Of a stretch of 64,000 nucleotides of DNA, positions 34,964 through 42,325 are shown one piece after another. The first letter of the stretch is position 1. Each line of letters opens with the position of its first letter. The DNA comes from Bacteroidales bacterium (lineage in GTDB: Bacteria; Bacteroidota; Bacteroidia; Bacteroidales; Lentimicrobiaceae), in contig JAEUTG010000024.1 in assembly GCA_016788045.1 (NCBI GenBank), positions 92,204-156,203 of the forward strand, read 5' to 3'. The notes under the pieces were generated by a model. The model ran no database searches, was not told the origin of the DNA, and saw nothing but the letters and a program-made list of their open reading frames with translations. Both the position numbers and the translations under genes were made by a program.

Positions 34964-35010
34964 ACTAAAATGTTTCATTATATAGAAACCATCTTCGGGT
35001 TTTTGATTTT

Positions 35011-35190
35011 TCTACAATGGCCTACAACATCATTATAAGCTGTGGTATAAGGTTTTTCTTTCTGAACATCTGATCATGCTTTATCAAACTCATGTTTAAA
35101 CTGCTCCTGGTAAGCGGATTTTAATAGCCCTGGGCCAGAGTGTTTATGAGCTTCGATTTCACATCCAAATATAAGTCCATTCCGAAAACT
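35011..35190 (-). pseudogene. Decayed GxxExxY-family gene fragment
   Basis: On the minus strand, the frame starting near 35190 reads FRNGLIFGCEIEAHKHSGPG, then LLKSAYQEQFKHEFDKA, a TGA stop at 35074-35076, and SDVQKEKPYTTAYNDVVGHC. This follows the GxxExxY pattern IIGCAIEVHK.LGPGLLESAYE...EL...V...KPLPL.YN.V but has an internal stop and loses the LDCGYRIDLLVE block. A REP-like palindrome (35200-35230) sits just at its 5' end and no start codon is left. The intact homologue at the right edge of the window allows direct comparison. Confidence 0.7.
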
Positions 35191-35199
35191 GTTTTTCTT

Positions 35200-35230
35200 A
35201 CACCATCCCGAAGGCCTATCGGGATGGTGT
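35200..35230. repeat. REP-like palindrome
   Basis: ACACCATCCCGA and TCGGGATGGTGT form a perfect 12-base stem around a 7-base loop AGGCCTA. It abuts the GxxExxY remnant. Confidence 0.7.
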
Positions 35231-35440
35231 CAAATCTTCTGTTTTGCCTTTTCAGAACAGGCTCAGATATTATTTTTGGAGCACTACTTTCAGGGAAAAA
35301 TTCCCACAATCCGCTGAATCCATTGGCAGGGTGGGAAAAGGCAACGTTACGCCCCCGCTATCTCTGGGGTAAGCGCTGGGGCTTGCAATTTAGGTTAGGT
35401 CGACTTTTCTATCAACCTTACACTGCTCCCCCGCCGTTGA

Positions 35441-35477
35441 CAGCTTGCCCCGCTTTTTCAGCGGGGGGGGCAAGCTG
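35441..35477. repeat. Long GC-rich stem-loop
   Basis: CAGCTTGCCCCGCT pairs with AGCGGGG(GGGG)CAAGCTG; the right arm carries extra G residues that would bulge. It follows a run of C-rich sequence and lacks a T-run on the plus strand, so it is more REP-like than a terminator. Confidence 0.6.
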
Positions 35478-35640
35478 CAGCTTTTAAAATAGTATCAAGG
35501 AAGTATAATACATATAATCAATTAGTTAAAGCAGGCAATCAAAAATTACACCATAGAATTTCCTGATAACTTCCTGGCACCTAAAATTTCACCGGACAAT
35601 ATTGTTTTGAAAATACATTTTCGTTTGATTGTACCCAATT

Positions 35641-35690
35641 CCTTAGTGTATTTTGCGAATTCTTTGTGCGTTTTGTGGTACAGCAGTTTC
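35641..35690. repeat. Degenerate ACACAAAG-type intergenic repeat
   Basis: Read on the minus strand, the segment is TACCACAAAACGCACAAAG followed by CGCAAAATACACTAAGG. This is the same style of short reiterated CACAA units that begins each unit of the 18811-19478 block. It explains the 99-residue open frame through here, which I do not accept as a gene. Confidence 0.5.
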
Positions 35691-35801
35691 ACGAAGTAAC
35701 ATAAAGAAGTCGCGAAGCTATTCCAGGATTTGGTTCCGAACAGTTCAGAACAAGAATTAGCTGTCAATCCTGATAACCAAAGAACGGAATACTTTTTGCT
35801 A

Positions 35802-35809
35802 TAATTTTG
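35802..35809 (+). promoter_or_regulatory. -7 promoter element for the lipoprotein at 35844
   Basis: TAATTTTG matches TAnnTTTG, 34 bases before the ATG. Confidence 0.5.
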
Positions 35810-35843
35810 TATAAAGAAAACAACTTCCGCTAAAACCGAAATC

Positions 35844-36275
35844 ATGAAATCCCGCCTCAGACCTTATGCAGTCGTGTTATTCGCACTCCTGCTGATTCCT
35901 GTTTTCAACGCCTGTCTGCCCGAAGACGATCTTGATCCCGACACCGGTGATCCACGCGACAAGTTTATTGGTTCATGGATCTTCAGCGATGCGCCTGCCC
36001 TGCGCAGTGTAAAGGCTACTTATACAGTAACCATTTCCAACGATCCGGGCAATTCTTCTCAGGTATTGTTGCGCAATTTTGCCGGAGCCGGTGGAATGTA
36101 TTCTGCCTATGGCATTGTTACTTCCGACAGAATCACGGTGCCTGAGCAGGAAATGGCGACCGGTTTCATCGTGGAAGGCTCGGGAGATCTGACCAGCGAT
36201 GACTTTATGGAATGGGAATATACCATTACAGCCGGCGGGGATATGGAAAATTTTTCGGCCTCTGCCAGCCGATAG
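35844..36275 (+). CDS. Small lipoprotein of unknown function
   Basis: 143 residues. A signal sequence with lipobox FNAC (Cys24) is followed by an acidic tether (LPEDDLDPDTGDPRDK) and FIGSWIFSD, a lipocalin-like opening common in Bacteroidota lipoproteins. The remainder is beta-rich, with no catalytic motif. I do not recognise a specific family. It has its own -7 element and a terminator 22 bases downstream, so it is monocistronic. Confidence 0.75.
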   Translation: MKSRLRPYAVVLFALLLIPVFNACLPEDDLDPDTGDPRDKFIGSWIFSDAPALRSVKATYTVTISNDPGNSSQVLLRNFAGAGGMYSAYGIVTSDRITVPEQEMATGFIVEGSGDLTSDDFMEWEYTITAGGDMENFSASASR

Positions 36276-36297
36276 AAATGGCAACCGTTATAAAACC

Positions 36298-36326
36298 AAA
36301 CCCTGCGTTCGGTCGAAGCAGGGTTT
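36298..36326. terminator. Hairpin between convergent lipoprotein and DUF4296 genes
   Basis: AAACCCTGC / GCAGGGTTT is a perfect 9-base stem with an 11-base loop; T-rich sequence on one side and A-rich on the other suit bidirectional termination. Confidence 0.65.
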
Positions 36327-36331
36327 GATAT

Positions 36332-36772
36332 TTACTTCTTAACAGTAACCGGTGCCTTTTTTACGGTTGTATCCTTCACCGGCTGTGGGGCTGCCTTCTG
36401 GTTTGAAACGCTGTCTTTGCGGCGGGTAAGGTAAATGATTACCGAATCGGTCATGGCCAGAAATTCTTCAATGTCAGCCTGATAATACTTCAGGTTGCTG
36501 TCGAACTGCGCCTGGGTAACCCCGTATTTGTTGTACAAAGAATCATAATATTTGCCGGAAAGCAGCTTCACGCTGTCGCGCGACATCTTCACCTGATGGT
36601 TTTTCAGCAGTGCTTCCGTTAGTTCCATCTCCGCCATCAGCCGCACCATCTGCTCGCGCGGAATCACTTCCACATCTGCATCCGGCAGCTTATTCCTGTT
36701 GCTGCAGGAAACCAGCAGAAACAACACGAAAATACCCAAAACCCGGGAATTGAACCTGCCCAAGACCATCAT
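36332..36772 (-). CDS. DUF4296 lipoprotein
   Basis: 146 residues from ATG 36772. The frame extends to 36805, overlapping the upstream gene by 29 bases; the ATG 4 bases after that gene's stop gives a standard signal sequence with lipobox LVSC. The domain core is REQMVRLMAEMELTEALL followed by YYDSLYNKYGVTQAQFDSNLKYY, diagnostic for DUF4296. The tail is Lys/Pro/Val-rich. The function is unknown; it is a periplasmic or outer-membrane lipoprotein. It is encoded directly after an OmpH-like protein, which suggests an envelope role. Confidence 0.85.
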   Translation of the reverse strand: MMVLGRFNSRVLGIFVLFLLVSCSNRNKLPDADVEVIPREQMVRLMAEMELTEALLKNHQVKMSRDSVKLLSGKYYDSLYNKYGVTQAQFDSNLKYYQADIEEFLAMTDSVIIYLTRRKDSVSNQKAAPQPVKDTTVKKAPVTVKK

Positions 36773-36776
36773 GCGC

Positions 36777-37493
36777 TTATTTTCCGGAAACCGAATATTC
36801 CTCATTCAACAGCCTGATCACGTCTTTGGTGATGTCAAGTGAATCGTTGGCTGTGAGAATACTTCCACCTTTGTTGTACGATAAAATGTAGTCGAAGTTC
36901 ATGCGTTTGTTGTAACGCTTCAGGAAATTATTGAGGCTGTCGAGCAGCAGCAGGTTTAGGTTATATTCCTGTTGCTGAAGCTCAGCGGAATATTTCTCCC
37001 GCAATTCATACAATTTCTGCTGATCGCTCATCAGTTGGCCATAAATCTCCTGGGCAGAGGCTTCAGAGATGGATTTTTTATCTACCTGTTCCTGAAAATA
37101 GGCAGCATCCTTCTCAAAGGCAGCCTGTTTTGTTTTCAGTTCATTTTCGAGGCGTATGGTCTTGGCTTCCAGCTCATCCCGCATTGATTTTACCAGGTCG
37201 TAGTGGGCCAGAATGCTGTCGCTGTTAACATAAGCCAGCGTCGCGGCACCGCCGGAAGCTTTCTGAATCAGAGCCATGTTTGGCGTACTGTCTGATTTAG
37301 AGCCAAGTACAACAAAATACAGAATTACCAGGCCGGCGAACAAACCCAGGTTCAGTACGGTTAATATCAGGTTCAGGTTCGGTTTTTTCTTTTCGGGTTT
37401 AACTCTTTCAGCAAAGCTGTTATCCGCGGTGAAGTTATTCTCCGGTGAGGTTTCAGGCATTTCTGCCCCTTTGTTGGTTGTTTCGTCCTGCAT
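36777..37493 (-). CDS. OmpH/Skp-like periplasmic chaperone with N-terminal anchor
   Basis: 238 residues. A charged start (MQDETTNKGAEMPE) precedes one membrane segment (NLILTVLNLGLFAGLVILYFVV, about 40-62). LAYVNSDSILAHYDLVKSMRDEL starts the OmpH domain, followed by a long coiled coil with Gln/Glu/Lys repeats (about 110-185). Skp/OmpH trimers carry unfolded outer-membrane proteins through the periplasm; here the protein stays anchored rather than soluble. It is followed by the DUF4296 gene after 4 bases and led by a TAATTTTG element 23 bases upstream. Confidence 0.87.
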   Translation of the reverse strand: MQDETTNKGAEMPETSPENNFTADNSFAERVKPEKKKPNLNLILTVLNLGLFAGLVILYFVVLGSKSDSTPNMALIQKASGGAATLAYVNSDSILAHYDLVKSMRDELEAKTIRLENELKTKQAAFEKDAAYFQEQVDKKSISEASAQEIYGQLMSDQQKLYELREKYSAELQQQEYNLNLLLLDSLNNFLKRYNKRMNFDYILSYNKGGSILTANDSLDITKDVIRLLNEEYSVSGK

Positions 37494-37515
37494 AAATCAA
37501 TGATTGGATTTGCAG

Positions 37516-37523
37516 CAAAATTA
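37516..37523 (-). promoter_or_regulatory. -7 promoter element for the OmpH/DUF4296 operon
   Basis: TAATTTTG on the minus strand, 23 bases before ATG 37493. The remaining gap to the recQ terminator (37524-37787) shows nothing I can name. Confidence 0.55.
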
Positions 37524-37787
37524 AACTAAAAAACAAGGTCGGCAAAAGATAATCAGTTCAAACGGAAATTCATCCGTTACGAATCCTCTTCATGTTGATG
37601 TGAGGCAGCATTGTCAATGCAGTGAAACCTTCCATTCTAAGATAAATGTCGACCACCGGAACCATTCTCTCATACAGGAAATATCTTTCCGTTTCATCCG
37701 TTTTTACAGAAAACAGAGTGGTCGGCTGCAGTATCAGCCATGATCACCTGAGCACCAGCCACTTGTCCCTGCCGGTGGTGAAGTGAT

Positions 37788-37817
37788 AAAAAAACTCCGG
37801 CCTGTACGACCGGAGTT
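37788..37817 (-). terminator. Rho-independent terminator after recQ
   Basis: AACTCCGG / CCGGAGTT with a 9-base loop, followed on the minus strand by a seven-base T-run. It lies 59 bases beyond the recQ stop. Confidence 0.8.
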
Positions 37818-37875
37818 CTTCGGAATGAGAATTCTGAGGTAATGTTATGAAAGTTAAAAAAAGTCAGCCGATCTG

Positions 37876-40074
37876 CTAATTGCCCAGATCAGACATGAAT
37901 TTGATGCGCATCAGCCTGACTTCATCCTCTGTAAATTCGTCTTCGCCCAGCTCGCTGATGGCATCTTCGATGGAATCGCTCTCAGCCTCGCGGAAGTAAT
38001 CGTAGATTTCCTCCTGGTGGTAGGGATCAACATACTCGTTGACATAATAGTTAAGGTCGAGCTTGGTACCTGCCGAAACGATTCTTTCAATTTCAGTCAG
38101 CAATTCACCAATGGTCATGTTTTTGGCGATGGCGATGTCTTCGAGGGAGATTTTCCGGTCAATATTCTGGATGATGTAAACTTTGAGTCCCGACTTGTTT
38201 ACGACGGACTTCACTACCATATCCATGGGGCGTATAATTTCGTTTTCCTCAACATAGCTTTTGATGAGTTCTATGAAGGGAGCCCCGTATTTCTGGGCTT
38301 TACCGGCCCCAACGCCGGTAATCTGTTTCATTTCGTCGAAGGTAATGGGGTATTGAATGGCCATATCTTCGAGCGAAGGATCCTGAAAGATAACGAACGG
38401 AGGAAGGTTTTCCTTGCGGGAAATCTCTTTCCGTAAGTCCTTGAGCATGGAAAACAGCGTTTTGTCGGCGGTGCTGGTTTTGGCTCCACCACCGGCAAAG
38501 AAATCCTCTTCCTCAGAGTTTTCGTAATCGTGATCACGCGTAAGCAGGATAGAGTATGGTTTCTTAAGGAACTTCAATCCTTCCTGTGTAACCTTAAGCA
38601 GTCCGTAATTTTCGATGTCTTTTACCAGCAGTCGTTCGATAAGCATCTGCCTGATGACGGCATTCCAGTATTTGTCGTCATGTTCTATGCCTTTGCCGAA
38701 CACTTCCAGCTGGTTGTGTTTGAACGATTTATTGTTGGCTGAGAGTTTACCGGTGATCACCCCGATCACATGCTTGGCCTTGAAAAGTTGCTTGAGGGCC
38801 AGCACTGTTTCGAGCACCAGTTCCACGGCCTCTTTGCCTTCAAACTTGGTTTTGGGGTGCAGGCAGTTGTCGCAGCTTCCGCAATTATCGTCCTTGTATA
38901 TTTCACCGAAGTAATGCAGCAACTGTTTACGGCGGCAGACTGATGATTCGGCATAGGCCACCGTTTCGAGCAGCAGCTGACTGGCAATTTCCTGCTCAGC
39001 AACGGATTTGTTTTTGTTGAATTTCTCCAGTTTCTGAATGTCGTCGTAACTGTAGAAGGCGATGCAGTTGCCTTCGCCGTCGTCGCGTCCCGAGCGGCCG
39101 GTCTCCTGGTAATAGCCTTCGAGACTTTTGGGGATGTCGTGGTGAATTACATAACGCACATCAGGCTTGTCGATCCCCATACCAAAAGCGATGGTGGCAA
39201 CAATCACATCAATTTCTTCCATCAGGAATTTATCCTGATTGATAACCCGGGTGGCTGAATCAAGGCCGGCATGGTAAGGGAGGGCCTTGATTCCGTTCAC
39301 CTGCAGCGTTTCGGCGAGCTCTTCAACTTTCTTTCTGCTGAGACAATAAACGATTCCCGACTTTCCGGCCTGGGATTTTATGTATTTGATGATGTCTTTG
39401 ATTACATCTTCCCCTTTGGGCCTTACTTCATAATAGAGATTCGGCCTGTTGAAAGAGGAGATGAACAGGGAAGCATCCATCATGTTGAGGTTCTTCTGAA
39501 TATCCTGCTGAACCTTGGGTGTGGCAGTTGCAGTGAGGGCTATGATAGGAACCCTTTTACCGATGGCTTCGATGATGGGGCGGAGGCGGCGGTATTCCGG
39601 CCTGAAATCGTGGCCCCATTCCGAAATGCAGTGAGCCTCATCAATAGCAAAAAATGAAATGTTGATCTCTTTGAAAAACTGAACATTCTCCTCTTTGGTA
39701 AGTGATTCAGGTGCAACGTAAAGCAGTTTGGTTTTCCCGCTGGTGAGGTCCTTCCTTACATCGGTCATCTCCTGCTTCGAAAGCGAAGAGTTCATAAAAT
39801 GGGCAATTCCCTGCTCAGCCCCGAAATTCCGTATGGCGTCCACCTGGTTCTTCATCAGGGCAATCAGGGGAGATATGATTATGGCCGTTCCCTCACTGAT
39901 AATGGCAGGCAACTGATAACACATCGATTTTCCACCACCTGTGGGCATGATTACGAAAGTGTCCTTCCCATCAAGCAGATTCCTGATGATGGCTTCCTGA
40001 TTCCCTTTGAATGAATCAAAACCAAAAATCTTCTTCAACAACTCATTAAGCGAATAACTATCCACTTTCTTCAT
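37876..40074 (-). CDS. recQ: ATP-dependent DNA helicase RecQ
   Basis: 732 residues from ATG 40074; the longer frame to 40131 adds a non-homologous tail. MPTGGGKSMCYQLPA is motif I (about 43-57), DEAHCISEWGHDFRPEYRRL motif II, and HQETGRSGRDD-like motif VI follows. The zinc-binding RQC region has CRRKQLLHYFGE and CGSCDNC; the C-terminal HRDC domain includes the ITGVGAGKAQKYG helix-hairpin. An extra acidic C-terminal extension is usual for Bacteroidota RecQ. It unwinds duplex DNA 3' to 5' in recombination and fork repair. It is monocistronic with its own terminator. Confidence 0.95.
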   Translation of the reverse strand: MKKVDSYSLNELLKKIFGFDSFKGNQEAIIRNLLDGKDTFVIMPTGGGKSMCYQLPAIISEGTAIIISPLIALMKNQVDAIRNFGAEQGIAHFMNSSLSKQEMTDVRKDLTSGKTKLLYVAPESLTKEENVQFFKEINISFFAIDEAHCISEWGHDFRPEYRRLRPIIEAIGKRVPIIALTATATPKVQQDIQKNLNMMDASLFISSFNRPNLYYEVRPKGEDVIKDIIKYIKSQAGKSGIVYCLSRKKVEELAETLQVNGIKALPYHAGLDSATRVINQDKFLMEEIDVIVATIAFGMGIDKPDVRYVIHHDIPKSLEGYYQETGRSGRDDGEGNCIAFYSYDDIQKLEKFNKNKSVAEQEIASQLLLETVAYAESSVCRRKQLLHYFGEIYKDDNCGSCDNCLHPKTKFEGKEAVELVLETVLALKQLFKAKHVIGVITGKLSANNKSFKHNQLEVFGKGIEHDDKYWNAVIRQMLIERLLVKDIENYGLLKVTQEGLKFLKKPYSILLTRDHDYENSEEEDFFAGGGAKTSTADKTLFSMLKDLRKEISRKENLPPFVIFQDPSLEDMAIQYPITFDEMKQITGVGAGKAQKYGAPFIELIKSYVEENEIIRPMDMVVKSVVNKSGLKVYIIQNIDRKISLEDIAIAKNMTIGELLTEIERIVSAGTKLDLNYYVNEYVDPYHQEEIYDYFREAESDSIEDAISELGEDEFTEDEVRLMRIKFMSDLGN

Positions 40075-40579
40075 CTGTGTCACTTTAATTAAAAACTCCC
40101 CGGCGCAGCAGAACAGCCAGACCAATGGCACTAAAAAATCCTGAAATCAGCTTCACTTTAACGTTACAGATTCTTCTATCCGTGTATTTCAATTGCTGAC
40201 TTAAAGTTACTTCATTTTTGACTGAAAAATACAATCATCTTTTCAAAAATATTTAAAAAATTGATCCAAGGCCTTTTTCATGAACCCATCTTTTAAATCA
40301 CAACAAAAAAACCTGCCTGATAAAGCAGCAGACATTCCAAACAATGTGGATGATGGAAAGCTGATTTGCGGACCTTCATACTGGTTTCAGCGTTGCTGTC
40401 ATAATTTCCCGGTGATGACAGGTCATTTTTGCCGAAGCCAAAAGGAGCACAAATTTCTAAAAAAAAACATTCCATGCAATGAACCATAAAAAAGTGTTTC
40501 AGAGATGTTTTTTAACAATTATTGTCAGTTGTTGCGTTTCCCTGAAAGGCAGGTAACCGGCAAGCTTCTCTAATGTTTA
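40075..40579. other. Long intergenic region upstream of recQ
   Basis: About 500 bases between recQ and the promoter elements of kdsD. Two overlapping open frames of 64 and 69 codons (40280-40489) lie on opposite strands but have no recognisable product, no signal and no promoter. I see no repeat or strong hairpin. Confidence 0.4.
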
Positions 40580-40646
40580 TATCTTTGCAATCCGATGATA
40601 ATGAAACATCAACTGAATAGCTAAGATAATACATTATTTATCTTTG
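40580..40646 (+). promoter_or_regulatory. Two tandem -7 promoter elements upstream of kdsD
   Basis: Identical TATCTTTGCA elements occur with their TATCTTTG at 40580-40587 and 40639-40646, 59 bases apart. Both face kdsD, leaving a leader of about 190 to 270 bases before its start codon. Confidence 0.5.
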
Positions 40647-40864
40647 CAGAAACTTTTTTCACAGAAATCAACCAGTGCCTGGCCTGCGATCAGCTTTTCC
40701 GGCAATCTGTTACAGGTGGGATTTCAGTTTTGTGAGCGAATTTCCCTGATTAGAGCCGGGCAGACTGAATCCTGAAGCAGATTGAATCCCCCGAAGACAG
40801 AAAAGCACAGGTGAGCTGAGGGGGGTCTCAGCGCTGAATGCAGCAGCAGAATAAAAAACAACGG

Positions 40865-41830
40865 ATGAAATCAACCGAAGAGATTAACAGGATTGCACTG
40901 CGTACCATCCGTGAAGAAGGTGCCGCTATTGTGCAGCTGGGCAATTACATTAATGATGATTTCGCCAGGTGTGTTGAAACCATCATCAACTCAACCGGCA
41001 GGGTAATTGTTACCGGCATCGGGAAAAGTGCCAACATTGCCTCCAAAATTGTGAGTACCTTCAACAGTACCGGCACTCCTTCCATTTTCATGCACGCAGC
41101 CGATGCCATTCATGGAGATCTGGGCATGATCAGGCCTGAGGACATCATTATCTGCCTGTCGAAGAGCGGCGATACCCCTGAAATAAAAGTACTTGTCCCG
41201 CTGTTGAAGATCATGGGTAACAAGCTGATCGGTCTGGTCGGGAATACCGATTCTTTCCTGGCCAGGAATTCTGATCTGGTGATCAACTCAACGGTTAACC
41301 GTGAAGCCTGTCCGAACAACCTTGCCCCCACTGCCAGCACTACGGCCCAGCTGGTCATGGGCGATGCCCTTGCTGTAGCATTGCTCGAATGCAGGGGCTT
41401 TACCCGCGAAGATTTTGCCAGGTATCATCCTGGCGGGGCACTGGGAAAAAGGCTTTACCTGAGGGTATCCGACATCTTTGGCAGCAACGAAAAACCTGAA
41501 GTACAGATCGACGACGATATGCGGTCGGTGATCCTTGAAATTTCTTCAAAACGATTGGGAGCAACCGCGGTACTGGATGGAGATAAACTGGCAGGCATCA
41601 TTACCGACGGGGATATCCGCCGCATGCTTCACCGCGAAGGGCCGGTTCACCTGCTCAAAGCCGGCGACATCATGACCCGCGATCCCCTCACCCTCAGCGC
41701 CGACATCCTGGTGGCCGATGCCCTCGATGTGATGCGTAAAAACAATATAACGCAGATCCTTGTTTTAGACAACGACCGCTATGTGGGTGTGGTGCACCTG
41801 CACGATATCCTGAAGGAAGGAATTATATGA
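40865..41830 (+). CDS. kdsD: D-arabinose-5-phosphate isomerase (KdsD/KpsF/GutQ)
   Basis: 321 residues from ATG 40865 (MKSTEEINRIALRT); ATG 40838 is an alternative that adds nine polar residues. The SIS domain (about 30-165) has VTGIGKSANIASKIVSTFNSTGTPS and CLSKSGDTPE; two CBS domains follow (about 200-321) with LAGIITDGDIRRML and NNITQILVLD. It interconverts ribulose-5-phosphate and arabinose-5-phosphate, the first step to Kdo. The Kdo transferase gene waaA is at 16.5 kb. It is followed by a carboxymuconolactone-decarboxylase-like gene. Confidence 0.93.
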   Translation: MKSTEEINRIALRTIREEGAAIVQLGNYINDDFARCVETIINSTGRVIVTGIGKSANIASKIVSTFNSTGTPSIFMHAADAIHGDLGMIRPEDIIICLSKSGDTPEIKVLVPLLKIMGNKLIGLVGNTDSFLARNSDLVINSTVNREACPNNLAPTASTTAQLVMGDALAVALLECRGFTREDFARYHPGGALGKRLYLRVSDIFGSNEKPEVQIDDDMRSVILEISSKRLGATAVLDGDKLAGIITDGDIRRMLHREGPVHLLKAGDIMTRDPLTLSADILVADALDVMRKNNITQILVLDNDRYVGVVHLHDILKEGII

Positions 41831-41938
41831 ATCGGGTACCTTTCACGAAACGCAGGTTTTATCCGGAAGCCGGGCGGTTGATTGCCCGGGTGACATTTTC
41901 AGGATGAGTAAATTAATCATTGTAATCTGAATCAGAAT

Positions 41939-42283
41939 ATGGGAATAAAAGCCGATGAATTCAACCAGTACAGGCAGAAAATGAACGACCGCCTGCTGGG
42001 TGCGGAGAACAATAAAATCATCAAACGCATCTTCAATGTGGATACCAATGCCTATATGGACGGGGTGCTTCCGGTAAAAACGAAGGAGATGCTGGGCCTG
42101 GTTTCATCCCTGGTACTCCGGTGCGATGATTGTATCCGTTACCACCTGATTAAATGTCACGAGAACGGGGTTACCGAAGACGAGCTTTTCGAAATCATGG
42201 GTATTGCCAACCTGGTTGGCGGCACCATTGTGATTCCGCATACCCGCAGGGCCATCGAATTCTGGGACGACCTCAAACAATAA
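41939..42283 (+). CDS. Carboxymuconolactone decarboxylase/AhpD-like protein
   Basis: 114 residues, all-helical, with RCDDCIRYH (a CxxC plus His, about residues 61-69), the redox motif of AhpD-like members. Such proteins act as disulphide reductases or peroxidase partners; true decarboxylases lack the CxxC pair, so a redox function is more likely. It lies 108 bases after kdsD and 42 bases before the DUF5686 gene. No AhpC gene is nearby. Confidence 0.85.
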   Translation: MGIKADEFNQYRQKMNDRLLGAENNKIIKRIFNVDTNAYMDGVLPVKTKEMLGLVSSLVLRCDDCIRYHLIKCHENGVTEDELFEIMGIANLVGGTIVIPHTRRAIEFWDDLKQ

Positions 42284-42325
42284 TCCGGCACCCTGCCAGA
42301 ACACTCCCCCTCAACTACCTGAACA

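Noticed and set aside
35140..35487. 115-residue open frame on the plus strand
   Set aside because: It crosses both palindromes and lies antisense to the GxxExxY remnant, which has clearer similarity.
35546..35845. 99-residue open frame on the minus strand
   Set aside because: It runs through the CACAAAG-type repeat and into the lipoprotein promoter; no family match.
40280..40489. Overlapping small frames on both strands upstream of kdsD
   Set aside because: Neither has a recognisable product, a signal or a promoter.
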